From Diphasiastrum complanatum (Eukaryota; Streptophyta; Lycopodiopsida; Lycopodiales; Lycopodiaceae): a stretch of 64,000 nucleotides of DNA. The stretch spans positions 22,189,808 to 22,253,807 of the forward strand of contig CM055111.1 of the NCBI GenBank assembly GCA_029204225.1, read 5' to 3'. Positions 12,601-27,009 of this stretch are shown piece after piece. Below the pieces are notes generated by a model that was given only the letters and a program-made list of their open reading frames with translations, was not told the DNA's origin and made no database searches. The first letter of the stretch is position 1, and each line of letters begins with the position of its first letter. The position numbers and the translations under genes were made by a program.

Positions 12601-14118
12601 TCCATTTTCGGTATTGTCTAGTGAAACACCTAGACCCGAAGTCTGGGAAACGCTACTGTCCAGTGAATAGGATGGCACGCGTAATGTACTCACCACATTT
12701 CACTTTACCTACCCCACTTGAAAGAACAGTGTCTAGAGTGTCCAATAAAAAAATGAAAAATTTCAATTGATGTACCCTTAACAATCCTAGAACTTTACTG
12801 GACAGATGACCTAATCTCAAAGACCAAAGTAGGGGTCTAGAAGTGAGATAACACCAAAAATGAGTTGGACCCTATATGATGGGGGAAGTGGGTCAGTTCC
12901 AACCTGCACGTAGTGACATCTACCAGCTAAGGTAGAGAGGACCTCCATGCTACTATTTTTCCACCCCAAAACTCTACTAGTATCTATACCCTGGAGACAC
13001 TCTACGTAGAACACAACATTGTGGGGAGTACAGCTACTTTGAAGCATATGTACTCACAGAAGACAGATTTTGGCATCTGACAGAAGCCACCTTTGTCACG
13101 CATGAAGATATAGCCCACCCCCTTCTACTTAGAGAACCAGCGATACGGTCACCTAGATCAGCCAGTAGTACCAATCGAGACCAAGAATATGACTTAGGAG
13201 AAGATTCTAGGTACACATTAGACCTATGTGATTGCACCGCCATGAGTTCACCATTAGAGATGAGAACAATTTAGAGATTTGAAAGAAATCAGGTCTAGCA
13301 GGTCTAAGATACCAGCAAACCCTCTAGGTAATCATATTTCTAAAGATCCGAAATATTTTCAATAATTAGGGTCCTTGAAATTCATGTATGGTCCGAATAC
13401 CATAATGGCAGGGATGCGTCCCAATCTCCCTCTTGGACCTAACATGCCATACAACGGTACTTCGCATCTAATCATTACTATCTTGCTAGGGTTCAAGATA
13501 CCCCACCACCAAAGAATTATATTCATGGTCGGGATTGAGCGGTTGGATGAAATCCTTAGAGCACCAGAGTTCTGCATCCTAACAATAGTGGATCTTGCAA
13601 GGACGTGGGATGTCATAGTTTTAGTACTGTTCTAGGAGGATCAGTCTTGATAGTAGTGTGAGAGGATGACCGTAGTATTGTGCCAAGACCAAGTTGACTA
13701 AAGCAGAACCTACCCTCTTCTACCATACTTCTGGATGCCTGAAAAACTTCCATTGGCTAGAAGAGCACGAAATTTGAGTTCCAATTCTTACTTAATAATA
13801 GGAGGCCTCTTTATTAAAAAAACATAACTCAAGTTGAGATAATATAATTTGCTAGCTCCCACATAGCTATCCATCTTTCAGGACGTACCATGAGGCAACC
13901 CTTTTGAGTGGAGAGGCTCTGCATCGACACCTCCGGACATGGCAAAAACAAAATACGCAAATGCTTCGTTCAGTTCGCAAAAGTTCAGCTTGGTATTTGT
14001 ATTGGACTGCAAAAATAAATAATATATAAAATCTGTGAAACAATGTATATGGTATTTTGCAGCGAAGGCTGTCATTTTTTTTTTTATCAAAATATATGAG
14101 CAAAATTTCACAATAACA

Positions 14119-14510
14119 TTACGTGCAGATTCCAATGTGGGCGTTCGACGATGTATGCTCAAAAATTTTATAATCCGTCGCAATTCGGCACGATGAGGTC
14201 CGACCCAGTAAAAAAATCCGAAAATTAGAGTCTGGCGATCGGGAAATATGGGCGGAAGCCAATTTTTGAAAGGCACGTCGAAATCCGACATGTCGGATTC
14301 CGACTTGCAGACGTGGATATGACCTGTCATAGATTTTTTTAAAAAAAATAGGTGTAATCCGACGTGGACGTCCACGTCGGCATGCCAAAAGGCCTGTCCA
14401 CGACATTTGGCACATTTGTCTGGGCCTGAATGGGCACAGATCTCGGATTCCGACGTATTTGGAGGACTCAGATTCTGACGTCTGTTTCAATCTTCGAATT
14501 CGCACGATTC
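14119..14510 (-). other. CpG-dense segment with a 22-bp perfect palindrome (left copy)
   Basis: The segment is rich in TCGGA, TCCGA and GACGT words in an otherwise CpG-poor window. At 14359-14380 the half-site CCGACGTGGAC is followed directly by its reverse complement. ACGT cores of this kind are bound by plant bZIP factors, so a promoter or enhancer role for the repeat is possible but unproven. Overlapping open frames here look like by-products of composition. Confidence 0.6.
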
Positions 14511-14800
14511 AACGCCTTCTCTCTCACTTTGTTTTTTGCAGATTTGAGCGTCTTTGGAGCGATTGAGGCTGATTGAGGGCGATTAAAGACCAGTGCTTGG
14601 GGGCTTGAAGGTCAGTGCTTGAGGGTGCTTCAAGATCAGTGCTTGAAGATCATTGTTTGAGGTTGGTGCTTGATTTTTGTTTGTTTTGCTTTTTGTTTGT
14701 TTGTTTGAGGTTGGTGTTTGTTTGTCTGTTTTAAGAAAGACTGTGAAAGATAGAAAGAGATAGAAAGAGAGAGAGAGACTGTGTGTGTGTGTGTGTGTTT

Positions 14801-16780
<1,980 letters not shown>

Positions 16781-17493
16781 TAAAATAAACACAACTTAAA
16801 TCTATTGGTGCTAAGAAAGCACAAGGGCACTCACATTATTCATGTGAGTTTTAAGTTGTGCCCTTTTAGCTTTTTTATTTGCAACTTGACTTAGGGCCTC
16901 TAATGTCATTTTAGAGTTTTAAGCCCCTAGTCTCTTATTCTTAGGAACTACAACTTGCTACTTGTGCTCATTGGGTTAGGCTTACACGCGCAAGATGCCA
17001 GTGCCTTCGCATTTATTACCCTACTTACAATGTACTGTGGCGGGGCCCATTAGGTAAGGCTTGGCCAACAGTATTTTAAGTGGTGGGACCCACTTGTTTA
17101 TTATTGTGCAGGAAATACCCACAACAACTGCTGACCTCTCGAGGGGGGTATTACAAAAATGATTGAAATCTTGTACAATAACTCATTACTACCTCAATAT
17201 ATTCTATGCAAATTTGCAAGATTTAACTCCTAAATGAAATCTTGTACAATGACACTTTTCATATTTTCCTTAAGGGATCGTGTAATGTTGATGCATACTT
17301 ATGATCTTTGACGAGTATCTTTGACCAAGTTGTACAAATTTGCAAGATCTTGTACAATTACTCACTACTACCTTATGAAAGACTTATTGCTATCTTGCCT
17401 CTATGGTGGGACTATGTTAAGAAATAAATGTATAGTTGCGATCTAGTATATTTGCATGTTAAAGTGTTGAATGATGAAGATGTTGCTTTGTGT

Positions 17494-17607
17494 TTTTTTG
17501 AGTTTTCCATTGTGGATTTGTTATGGTGTTGGTCATCCACAAGAATGATCTGGACTTTTTGAGTTTTGCATTATGGATTTGTTATGGTGTTGGTCATCCA
17601 CAAGAAT
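17494..17607. repeat. 61-bp tandem duplication
   Basis: Two copies 61 bp apart, each holding 'ggatttgttatggtgttggt' and ending 'catccacaagaat'. The few differences suggest a fairly recent duplication. Confidence 0.85.
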
Positions 17608-17855
17608 AAGATGTGTCATCTAATGTTGTCTTATTTCTATTAAAAATCAATATTCTTCCAAGGCAAACCTCTCCTTAAATAATTTGATCACTTTGTGCAA
17701 ATTTTTGTCCTTTCTTTAATTTTTTATAACCACACACATGTACTCTTGTTATTTAAATAATATCTATTCAAAACCTTACATTGGAATCAAAAGTTCCTGA
17801 TAACAAAATAATTATCATATGAAAATGAAGACAATATTGGAACCTACGAGTATTT

Positions 17856-18007
17856 TAAATATGTGTAAACCACCCAAGCTTCAACCTTGCACCCTCCGTC
17901 ATGACGAGTAAGACATTCATCTTTGTCCTCCTAAATATGTGGAAACCACCCAAGCTTCAACCTTGCACCCTCCGTCATGACGAGTAAGACATTCATCTTT
18001 GTCCTCC
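17856..18007. repeat. 76-bp tandem duplication
   Basis: Two nearly identical 76-bp copies beginning at 17856 and 17932. Each contains 'caccctccgtcatgacgagt' and ends 'tttgtcctcc'. Only about one base differs, so the duplication is young. Confidence 0.9.
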
Positions 18008-18176
18008 TGTTTGACATCACAAACCCAAGGCAGTCACTACAATTGGGAAGCAAGTAAAAGAGAGAAAATTCTCTCATTTCACAAATCTACCTAGAGAGAT
18101 ATGTGACCCCTTCCCACTCAAAGGTCTCATAAAAATGCAGCATTTTGTCCTCCTATTCATGATCCAAGGGGGCCCT

Positions 18177-18316
18177 AGTCTTTGAGACCGTTGGCTCTTA
18201 TAAAGTATGCTGACTTGGAGCCCACGTGGACATGACGAGGCCTGGCCTAATAAGCTTTTTGCGACCGTTGGCCTTTGTGAATTCTGCTGACGTGGCGCCC
18301 CCGTGGACATGACGTG
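18177..18316 (+). promoter_or_regulatory. Putative promoter: 77-bp duplication with AACGG (MSA-like) and ACGT motifs
   Basis: About 180-315 bp upstream of the proposed ATG (18494) a 77-bp unit occurs twice. Each copy contains GACCGTTGG (18186 and 18263), whose reverse complement CCAACGGTC carries the AACGG core of the mitosis-specific activator element bound by MYB3R factors. Each also contains CGTGGACATGACG (18225 and 18302). A perfect G-box CACGTG lies at 18223-18228, and further GACGTGGC words follow. This would fit a gene expressed in dividing cells; the regulatory role is inferred from motifs only. Confidence 0.45.
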
Positions 18317-18493
18317 GCAGCTTGTGCTCAATTCAAATTACTGTAAGAGAGAGCACAGGAGCTAGGCAACAATGGTGAATACAAATCGAACAAGATGATG
18401 AAGATGTATTTTAAGGATAAAGGCAGCGGCAAGCGATGGTAGCAGGGTTGCCTTGGTGCATCCAGTTACAGAAAAATAGAGAGATCTGACAGT

Positions 18494-21400
18494 ATGGATG
18501 GCTCTGGAGTGGCTATGTCCTTGCGAAATCTGCAGGTCAGCAAATTGATCAAAACAGTGGAAACCTCCTTTGATTACCTTTTTCTTATCAAAATTGTACC
18601 AGTCTTGTGACGAACAGTTGTGGTTGAACAAAGTTATTCTATACTTTCGTTTACAGTCTCAGGTGATGAGACTGTGAACGGAAGCATAGACTTTTCTTAT
18701 GATTTTGAGCACTTTTCTGTTTCGGGATTTAAAGTTCATTATTTATTGAGTGTTTTCAATGCACAATAAATATTGAGTGTTTGAATGTGGTCTGCCTAGT
18801 CTCGAATAAGAGATTTGTTAGGTTTTGGTCGGATGAGACTGTAACACAAATTCTTAATAATCTTGAGGTCTTTTTGGTTTGAACATTGTTTGTCATGTGA
18901 CTGGTTTCTGGCAATTATTGCAGTTTTGGATTCAGACCAGATTTATCGTGTTTGATTTATGTCTGCGCAGTTTGGCATAGCATATTTGCTTTTATTTTTG
19001 GAGCTAGACTATCATGTTCCAATCTAGTAGATTTGTTTCAGATACATTCTTATTCAACAGCTTTGTATGGATATTGTTCTGTATTGAAATTTGTTTCAGA
19101 TGCATTACTGTTCATCAGCTTTCTATGAATAATGTTGTGTAATGAAATTTGTTTCAGATGCATTCTTGTTCATTAGCTTTTCATGAATATTGTTCTGTAA
19201 TGAGATCTATTCTTCTTCATCAGCTTTATTCATTGTTGTTCTCTAATGACATTTGTTTCAGATATATTCTTATTTGTCACTTTTCATGGATGCTGATCTG
19301 ATTGCTCTGTAATATGAATACAGGAAAGTGCGCTAGCATTATGGAGACCAATTATGCAGAAATATTCCTCGTTTATAAACCAAACCCCCACCAACTTTCA
19401 AGATTTGACACTGGAGACAAGGCGGGCTATTCAGCAGGCAGATAATTTGAAATGGCAGCAGGAGATGTTCCATCGCATCCTGAAAATGATAGGCCTATGT
19501 AATGAAGGCTTGGTGGATAAGGATGAGCTCGTCATATTCAGATTGAAGCTCTTGGACAGGGTCGGATCCTCCCACGAAGATGGAGAGTGGCCAGATCTGA
19601 CACGAGATAAACTTCAATTTTTGCAGGTAAAAGCGCTTGTTGCCAGAGATTTTCTTCTCCATCCGATAAGATCTTCCTTGTATAAAAATAAAGATTAAAA
19701 TGCATAATTTCTGTCCTTCTGAAGTATATGAGAGGTAGTGTTGCAGGAGCTGCTTTATGCAAATTGTATATCTGAGACAGAATACCATGAAACAAAGAGA
19801 CCTCTCCTGCTTAGATTGGCAGAGCAAGGTGCGTCAATTGACTCCAATGATGTCATACTTCTGAGCTCTGCATCTAAGAAAAGAAACAAGGCCATCACAG
19901 AGGATGCAAGAACAGAAGAAATTCCTCCAAAAAAATTACCCGGTAGCAGTTTTGATGATGCTTCGCCTCTTCATAAGCCAAAAGAAAGTCATGTTACTCC
20001 GAAAAAATCCCCTGTAAAACTTATGGCCGAAGCTATGTCAAGGCTCACGACGAGCAAAGCGAAAGATGCAAAAGCCCAGGTAGATAACACTCGTAGCCCT
20101 CTGAAAATCCCCCGCGCCCTTGACTTTTTGCGACCTGATACCTGCCCTGTTAGAGATCCGCCCTCCCCTCCTTGTCTCAACAACGATTCCCCAGTGTTGT
20201 CATCTGCCAGTGCCTTCGTGTGTTCAGTTGAGAGAGGTGGCGACGGAGGAGAGTTCACATCAATAGCGCTTGCATCTCCACCCTCTTATGCTTCCGCATG
20301 TAAATTCACTTTTGAGTCACCGGCCAGAACAATCTGTTTATCGCCACCGAGAATGTCTCCTGCCTCAGAATCAAGCACTAGCAAATGCAAAGACAGTAGC
20401 AGAACTAGAGTGGCAAACTTGATATCAGATCTGATGGGCAAGCTCCGAGGAGACGATGCCAAGCAATTGAGCTTTGATGAATTTCTCAAGGTAGATAATT
20501 TTGAGCAGGATTTGGATCTGTTTTCCAAAGACACTTGGAAACCACGAATGATTCAGACCTCCGATACAGAAACCGCAGATAATATTCCCAGCATGAAGAG
20601 CTCGCCATTCTCAAAGAATGTCCAGAACGGTCAAGGTCCAGACACAGTGAAGTTGAAGAAGAAAGTCCATGCTAAGGGGGCTGCTACAGACTTTTTCATT
20701 GACAAGGTACTTGCTCTGTTTCTTGCAAAGGTAGATAGTTCAAGTACTTTACCTCACCTCTGCCTATTTTTGCATTGCAGGACAAATAGTATAGAACATC
20801 TGCCATATCTTATGTTTTAGTTTGTCTCTGTCATCTGCTCCTAAAGTTCTATGTCTTATATTTGGGTTTGTTTCCGTCATTGTAACTAAGGTCTTAGGAG
20901 AAAACATCAAGAGGGAGCTGGAACGAATACGCCAGGAGATGAGAAGTCCTGCTCCATTCACGTGAGTCTCCTCTCTTGATGAAGGTTCAAATCTCATGTT
21001 TAGAATCCGGTTTGAGTGCTAAATTTTGTGAGATATCTCTAATAGTTCTGTCCATGTATACAGTAAGGGATTCTTACTTGTATCATTTTCTGCAGAGATG
21101 TACGTGCATTGTGGTTACGTGAGTTAGTTAGGTCATTTCAGATCTGAAAAATTCCCTGGCTTTTCATCATTTCAGGGATGATCAGATTGATGCCATTGCA
21201 ACCCGTCTACCGGTTGATAAAAAGGAGCTTGCGAAATTTGTGCCAAAGTGAGCTAACAGAAAACTTATTTATTTGTATTCTGCTGTCATAATTGATAGAT
21301 GTAGCGTTCGCAAAGCCTAGTTACACTTTTCTCTGATCTGAATATTGCTTCAGACGAGAATATGCATTAAAAAATTTGTATCCCATCGCTCACAGTTTTC

Positions 21401-22345
21401 ATATGAAGCAAATATTTTGCTGCCTTTTCAAAATTACTAAGATCACTCTCCATTTCAAACAATCTACTTCTTCCTGTCCATATCAAAATCAATCCTGTGG
21501 TTACTGTTGGTAACCGCAATGTGGTCTAGTATTTACCATCGAAGTAAGTACAAGTATTCAATTGTAAGTGACCCCAGAACTAAGCTTCCAGACGTTCGTT
21601 ATGAGTGATAATTTGATCATATTCTCTTTACACTGAATGAAACGCCACGTCTTATGAGATTCATATCTTGTTCATATGTAGATTTTCTGTAAGAGGACTG
21701 CAGACATCAGTGTACATTTGTCATTTGTGTATGTCCTTGCTGTATGAAGAGCAATTTCACCTCAAGGATAACTATGTTTTTGAACACCTGCTGAAATAGA
21801 CTCAGATAAAGCTACTGCTTGGCAAGCTTAACTCGCGTCATGGCACCTATAGTATAGCTGAGTATAGTGCGCTCTAGTATTGACATGCCTTCTGAACTCG
21901 ATTTGTTGGTAAGTACAGGTCCTGGTGTGATAATTATGGAGATATGGTGCTGGAAGTCGTGCATAGGGAGTTCAAAGGGCACGTGGGTGAGATGGAGAAT
22001 CTCCGCAAGACTGCACGAGAAAAGCGCACTAAGCTCATCAAGCCAAGCATAGAAAACAATGAGAATAGTGATTGCAAAGCAACTGGAAGAAGTAATGTCA
22101 CGACTCAGAAAGCTGCTCCAAAACCAACTTCAGTCACAAGGTGCTTCACAACGATGGGTGAGAATGTTGTTTTGCAGACAAAGCAAAACCAGCAACAGCC
22201 AATCTCTCCTCTTACACCAAAAAGATTAAATTGTTCGAAGCATGCCAGGGATTACTATGAGAGGGACCTGGATGGGAAACTACAAGCTGAAATCCAGAAA
22301 ATGCCACACAAGAAAATCCAGGATTCTGCACCACTTCGAGTGTGA
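18494..22345 (+). CDS. Six-exon gene: plant protein with CDK-type sites and HRDC-like C-terminus (function unknown)
   Basis: Proposed exons are 18494-18535, 19324-19626, 19747-20706, 20891-20961, 21176-21247 and 21919-22345. Every junction is GT..AG, the first three introns are phase 0, and the total is 1875 nt, giving 624 residues plus stop. Residues 15-170 are helical and acidic/basic. Residues about 170-330 are Ser/Pro-rich with five full S/T-P-x-K/R sites (TPKK ~199, SPVK ~203, SPLK ~232, SPAR ~306, SPPR ~314). Residues ~436-510, encoded by exons 4-6, resemble an HRDC fold (helix, then DDQIDAIATRLPVDKKELAKF, then YGDMVLEVVHREF). The pattern suggests a nuclear, cell-cycle-regulated, nucleic-acid-associated protein; this is inference, and I do not recognise the gene by name. 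Exon 1 (14 codons) is the least certain, and 22339-22345 could be a splice donor rather than the end. Confidence 0.75.
19025..19310 (+). repeat. Intronic minisatellite (~60 bp, 4-5 units) with TTTCAG motifs
   Basis: Degenerate tandem units in intron 1, just before exon 2. Each holds 'tttgtttcagat', 'cattcttgttcatcagc' and 'atattgttctgtaatga' variants. Each unit brings a pyrimidine stretch plus TTTCAG, a plausible 3' splice site; the annotated acceptor (TACAG at 19319-19323) lies after the last unit. Confidence 0.75.
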
Positions 22346-24100
22346 GTATGTCGCGATCTATTTGCCTATCACTCAAAGAGTGCACCGATATATCTGTTAG
22401 CCTGTGTGGGTACCTGACTCCTCGGTTACCTGCCTCCCCAAGGATTGGTGATTTTGAGTTTGTTGTAGTCTTCTGCAGTCGATTTATTCTTCTGCAAAAG
22501 TAGCCCATTGGAAGTTCATTCTTTTATTCCAGTTATTTGCATCCTGGTCTTGACTATGTTGGGAGAGACTGACTTGCAGATAATCGGTGCATCGGCTTTG
22601 TTTGAGCTTCATCTTGTTGAAGGTAGAAAATATTTCATTTACAAGACGAATTAATAACTTCTTAGAAGCTTTGTATAGTAGTTACGTGTCGAAATTTGTT
22701 TCCCAATTATCTAGAAGCCACAAATTGCGATATTTGTCCTGAAATCTGATCAATTTGATGGAGATCTTATTTTTATTGAAACATTCTTCGACAGAGTTCT
22801 CTAAGATCTATTCCAAGGGATATGTTCTTGCAAGACACCCGTTCTAAGATGAAGCACAGGATTATATGCATGATTATCTCATTGCTTGGTGCTTTATTTT
22901 ACATTTATCCTGCAAAGCTTTAGATTCCTTGCCAGTTTTATAACGCTCCTTATTTGAGCTCTTTGCAACAAGATGCCCAAAGGTATCCAATGGGGAAGAC
23001 CCAGAAGGAAGCATGTCAATATTTCTATGATGTGCTCATAAACACACATTATAAACTTGATGTGTTGCAAAAATCTTACCTGAAAATTAAGCCATAGGTC
23101 CAAATTTATACGGTTCATCCAAAAAGCTCTTTATGATCTTACCTGAAAATTAAGCAATGGGCCCAAATTTATAGGTTTCATCCAAGAAAGCTCTTTATGT
23201 TCAATATTTCATTCATATTCCATCTATGAGAGTTCCATTTTTTCACGACTAGAAATTACCACCATGATATTCACATGGCAACATCACGTCGTTATTATTC
23301 AACCTCTATCTCAACATCTATGATGAGTTTTTGCATGTTAAGAGTTTTGAAATTGATGGTGACATGTCAAATAAAGAAAATTCCTACAAGCACCATTTAT
23401 TTGTGTATAGCTCAAAATAAGGGCCATAAGAAGGTTTGGAAGAAGTGATTCGCTACATGGTATGGTAGCCCAAGAAAAGTGAAAATGAGACCCATAAAAA
23501 CTATTAGCTGCAAAATGGGCATTCCTTATCATCAAATGTTTATCTATGCCGTGATTTCTTTAGTGGAGAGAGTCACAAGGAAATCCATTTGCAATACTTT
23601 GTCTTAAAATTGAAGGAGTAGGGGGATCGACTTTCTTGATTGAGGAGTAAAGTTGCAATAGGGTACAACTATGTAAGCAATGAAAAGAATCAAGACAAGT
23701 GTCCTCAAATTGTAATGTAAACAAACGCTTCTAGTGAAAACCAATGATATGTGGTCCCCAAGGCATGAATCTCATAATCAAAGTCATGGCTTGCTTGCAC
23801 AATCATAGAACAATTAATTACTTTGTATGTGACTTTAGATCAAAGTCATACAATTTTTACATAAATGTAGAAACATAATTCATTTTTGTCTTCCATGAAT
23901 TTTAATATTCCAAAAACTAAATTTACGAAACATCAATGTGCAAAATATATGATTATCATTGGATTTTCCAAACAATGTCTTGAAATCTAGCCTCAAGAAA
24001 GTAGATGCCATATAGCAAAGAATTTTTCACTTTCGTCAATAATGGAGCATAACAATCCATAGCTCTCTCTGTCTTCCCATGAATTTTAGGATTCTAAATT
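22346..24100. other. Intergenic region downstream of the six-exon gene
   Basis: No gene is seen. The sequence is AT-rich with stops in all frames. The first 200 bases may hold the 3' UTR. It contains the tandem duplication annotated separately and a diffuse repeat of 'cttccatgaattttaat..ttccaaaaact' near 23890 and 24075. Confidence 0.55.
23073..23199. repeat. ~63-bp tandem duplication
   Basis: Two copies starting at 23073 and 23136, both beginning 'atcttacctgaaaattaagc' and ending 'agctctttatg', with about 90% identity. Confidence 0.85.
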
Positions 24101-26230
24101 GAATTATTCCAAAAACTGAATATTTGAAAGATCAATGTGACAAATAGGAACACAAGTAGCCAATAGGAAGCAAGGGGCAAGGGCCACCCCAAAGATAAAA
24201 AAACACCATTTGTAACCATATTTCATGCTTAATGAGAAGGAGAAAACTCTACCATTTTGGAGAGTTTTGTTATTCATTTGCTATCGCTCTTGCTGATGCT
24301 ATTGTGGTGTTTTTCCCATTCCTCATAGTAAGAAGTTAGATTTTTCAGTCAGATCTATGCCATTGTGCTCTTGCCATAGATTTTTCAAGTGTTATGTTCT
24401 CTGATCAATCTTGTGCAATCACAACTCCTCAGTAAGATCCTGTAGGGTATGTTGTGAAGTTCACACATGTTAAAAACTTCACATGGTATCAGAGCTTCAT
24501 GCTTTGAAGAGGTGAGGGTGTATACATCAGAACAACAATGCTTTGCTTACAAGAACTCGGATTTGGGAGAGGAATCCAAACTCGCTGAGAAACAAGCCAT
24601 CTGTGGATCATAAGTGGATCAAAACGACTCTGATATGCTTCAGCAAAGCCCTGTACGGACAAAGAGCTCACACGTGTGAAATCAGCCCTCAATAATTGAG
24701 TGCTACTTTTCAAGGATTGATCCAAATTTGATGTTCTATAGCTTGTTGGATAGGTATTGAAGAGTAGAATGTGTAGCTTGAGTTTCTAAATCAATTTGAT
24801 TTGTTTTTAGAAGAGTTTTAGGCAATCAGAGAGTTAGAGAGAGTACTCAACTCATGGAATATGCCAAAGTGAACACACATCAGTTCTTTTCACCAATTTT
24901 ATCAATTTTTCGCTGTCAATCAAGTAGAATTGGATAAAAGTGAGTATTAGGTCTTAGACTTTTCATTTCACACAAATAATTGTGTCTGAGTTGAAAGTAA
25001 GTTCCTAGAGAGTTTTTTAGTTCTTTGAAACTCTTGGGAGAGATAGACTTCTTACTTGCACTTCATTTAAGTGATTGAAGCAAGATCCAAATTCAAGATA
25101 GATTGATTTTCTGTGTTGAGAGTTTGATCTCTCATTCTGTTGCTAGAGCTGAAGAAGAACCTGCTACACCTAATGAAGCTGCAGCATTTCACAAAAGAAC
25201 CAGAATTGCCCTTCATTTTATAAAAATGAATGTAATCAATGAAGTGTTAAGAGAGATCAGTACATGCACCACTGCCAACGAAGCTTGGGATACTCTAAAA
25301 ACAATCTATGAAATCAAGTATACTTCTAGATTGCTTACACTTAGAAACCAAATCTTTCTAAAGTAGATGAGAGTGCTTCATCATATCTAATGAGAGTAAA
25401 GGATCTTCATCAAGAGTTAGTTGGTATTGGAGATGCTCTTAAGAACACTGAACTTTTTCAAATAGTCCTAAATGGTTAGAGATGAGTATGACAATATTGT
25501 GCAGACTTATGCTATCAGGGAGGATCTTCTATCCTTGGAAACACTGCAAGGTGTTCTCATTGCTGAAGAAAGCAGACAAGAGAACAAGATGCTGAGGATC
25601 AACAGACTTTCATTGAAAGATGGTGGAGATGACAAAGCACTCTTCATCAGAGACAAGTCAAGAGACAAGCTCCTGCATTCTACATATACTCTGAGCTGCA
25701 TAAGGCATAACATATTTTCTCCCATGGGCATGAGTGTTTGATCAGAAGCATAAAAGAGAGGGCAAGAGTGAAAAAGTTGAAAATAGAAATAGTGCAGTGG
25801 GGTGGGGAGTGACTCCATCGCCCAACAGATAAGGCATGATTGAGTGGACAGTTGGAGAATTTCAAGACATGACTAATAAGGAAAAAAAATGAGAGTCTCC
25901 ACATGATGGTTACATGCAGTGAGATAACAAGCTTGAAACATCACTACTTCTTTGAGTAGTGAACCACTTGAGACAATTGTTGAAGGACATTTATGCTTTG
26001 TACATAAAGTCAGATCAAATGGGAGGGATGATCTGCAATGAATGTCTACATTTGAATCAGTTTGTCCACCTACTGATATCAGACAACTAAGAAGATTCTT
26101 CTCCATATCCACTGACCGGAAACCATATTTCATAAGGGCCCTACTAAAACATAAAAAGAGAAAGAAAGAAAGAGTGAGAGAAAAGTAAAAAAAAAAAAAA
26201 GAGAAAAAACAAAAAAACAAAAAACTTCAA
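24101..26230 (+). mobile_element. 5' part of a Ty1/copia element (LTR end, PBS, broken gag)
   Basis: An LTR end (..CTTCACA at 24477-24483) is followed directly by the initiator-Met PBS. The 5' LTR border is not certain. The gag is split over frames: EAWDTLKTIYE near 25280, then MRVKDLHQELVGIGDALKN near 25390 in another frame, then DEYDNIVQTYAIREDL near 25475 in a third; a zinc-knuckle relic (GHECL) lies near 25728. This gag is related to, but diverged from, the one at 8144. Past about 25750 coding signal fades; an A-rich run lies at 26165-26225. No protease, integrase or RT follows, so the element is truncated. Confidence 0.8.
24484..24495 (+). other. Primer-binding site, initiator-Met tRNA
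   Basis: TGGTATCAGAGC is complementary to the 3' end of plant initiator-Met tRNA, the standard primer of plant copia elements. It sits immediately after the LTR-terminal CA. Confidence 0.92.
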
Positions 26231-27009
26231 CCATCTCTATCAGACCTCGAACCAATTTGTGAGGACGAGTGACGCCTCACACATCCATAGAAGGTGAGGA
26301 CAATTTTTTCTAATTGATTCTATAGATTGATGAAAACCAGTGCTCCCTACTATCTAGTGTATTGGATCTTAGGACAGTAAGTTGTCCTACATGGACTACT
26401 GTCAGAATACAAGGCTTGAGAGAAGAGTCAATACAAAGAGGAGAAATGGTTATTCCTTGTTGAATCGATTCTTAGAGACTATAAGTTGAATGTCTACACA
26501 AGAAAAAAAAGAAAAGGAAAAGAGTTGGTAATCACCAGTTTGGACCGGTTTCAGAATTGGAGCACTAAAGCCTTATCATGTATGCATTCACACACACATC
26601 AATGACACAGTGTTAGACACAATACTGTTGACTTGCATCTATATCATCCTATCTCCAATCCTGAGATTTGCATTTGCATATCCCTCCATGCATGGGTCCT
26701 AAAGAGGGCATTGCCTTACATCTGATGGAATTGGGAGCATTTGCCATTTAAGTCACAGGTGGGTTTTGACAGGTATGAAGACACCGAATTGTTCAAGGAT
26801 GCTACGGTTAAATCCAATCCGGTTGTAGATGGATCCTAAGGGCTATATCGATGGCCTTTGGGTAGGAAGCTGTTGAAGACATCCTACCAACTCACTGTGG
26901 TTAGCATCACCTAGCAAGGGTGCTGAGCCCACTAAATACGATCCACCACCAGGAGCTGGTCTGCGAAACCAAAGACTCTGGGTCCGCCGTATGGGGACTA
27001 TACTTTTCA
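26231..27009. other. Unassigned spacer between the copia remnant and A'
   Basis: No gene or known repeat is recognised. It includes a short inverted motif (GAGGACGAGTGACGCCTC near 26260). Open frames are short and uninformative. Confidence 0.5.

Larger units (their letters stand above)
9046..14800 (-). repeat. Long dispersed repeat, family B, left copy
   Basis: Inverted counterpart of 51418-57145: positions sum to about 66,229 over most of its length, and identity by eye is about 98-99%. It has no credible gene. Landmarks in + strand order: 'gggagccctagtcatgaatgcc' near 9292, an (AG)28 tract at 9579, a GTTGA-rich stretch near 9940-10110, the segment missing from copy B'1 (about 10211-11421), blocks related to family A near 12440-12720, a three-ORF block at 12817-13616 (minus), and a CpG-dense palindromic segment near 14119-14510. 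Confidence 0.8.
16781..18176. other. Intergenic region upstream of the six-exon gene
   Basis: No gene is visible. It lies outside the inverted repeats. It contains the two tandem duplications annotated separately and loosely repeated words such as 'aaatcttgtacaat' near 17167, 17238 and 17346. A sequence resembling an LTR end ('gggggtattaca') sits near 17144, but no partner or target-site duplication was found. Confidence 0.6.
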
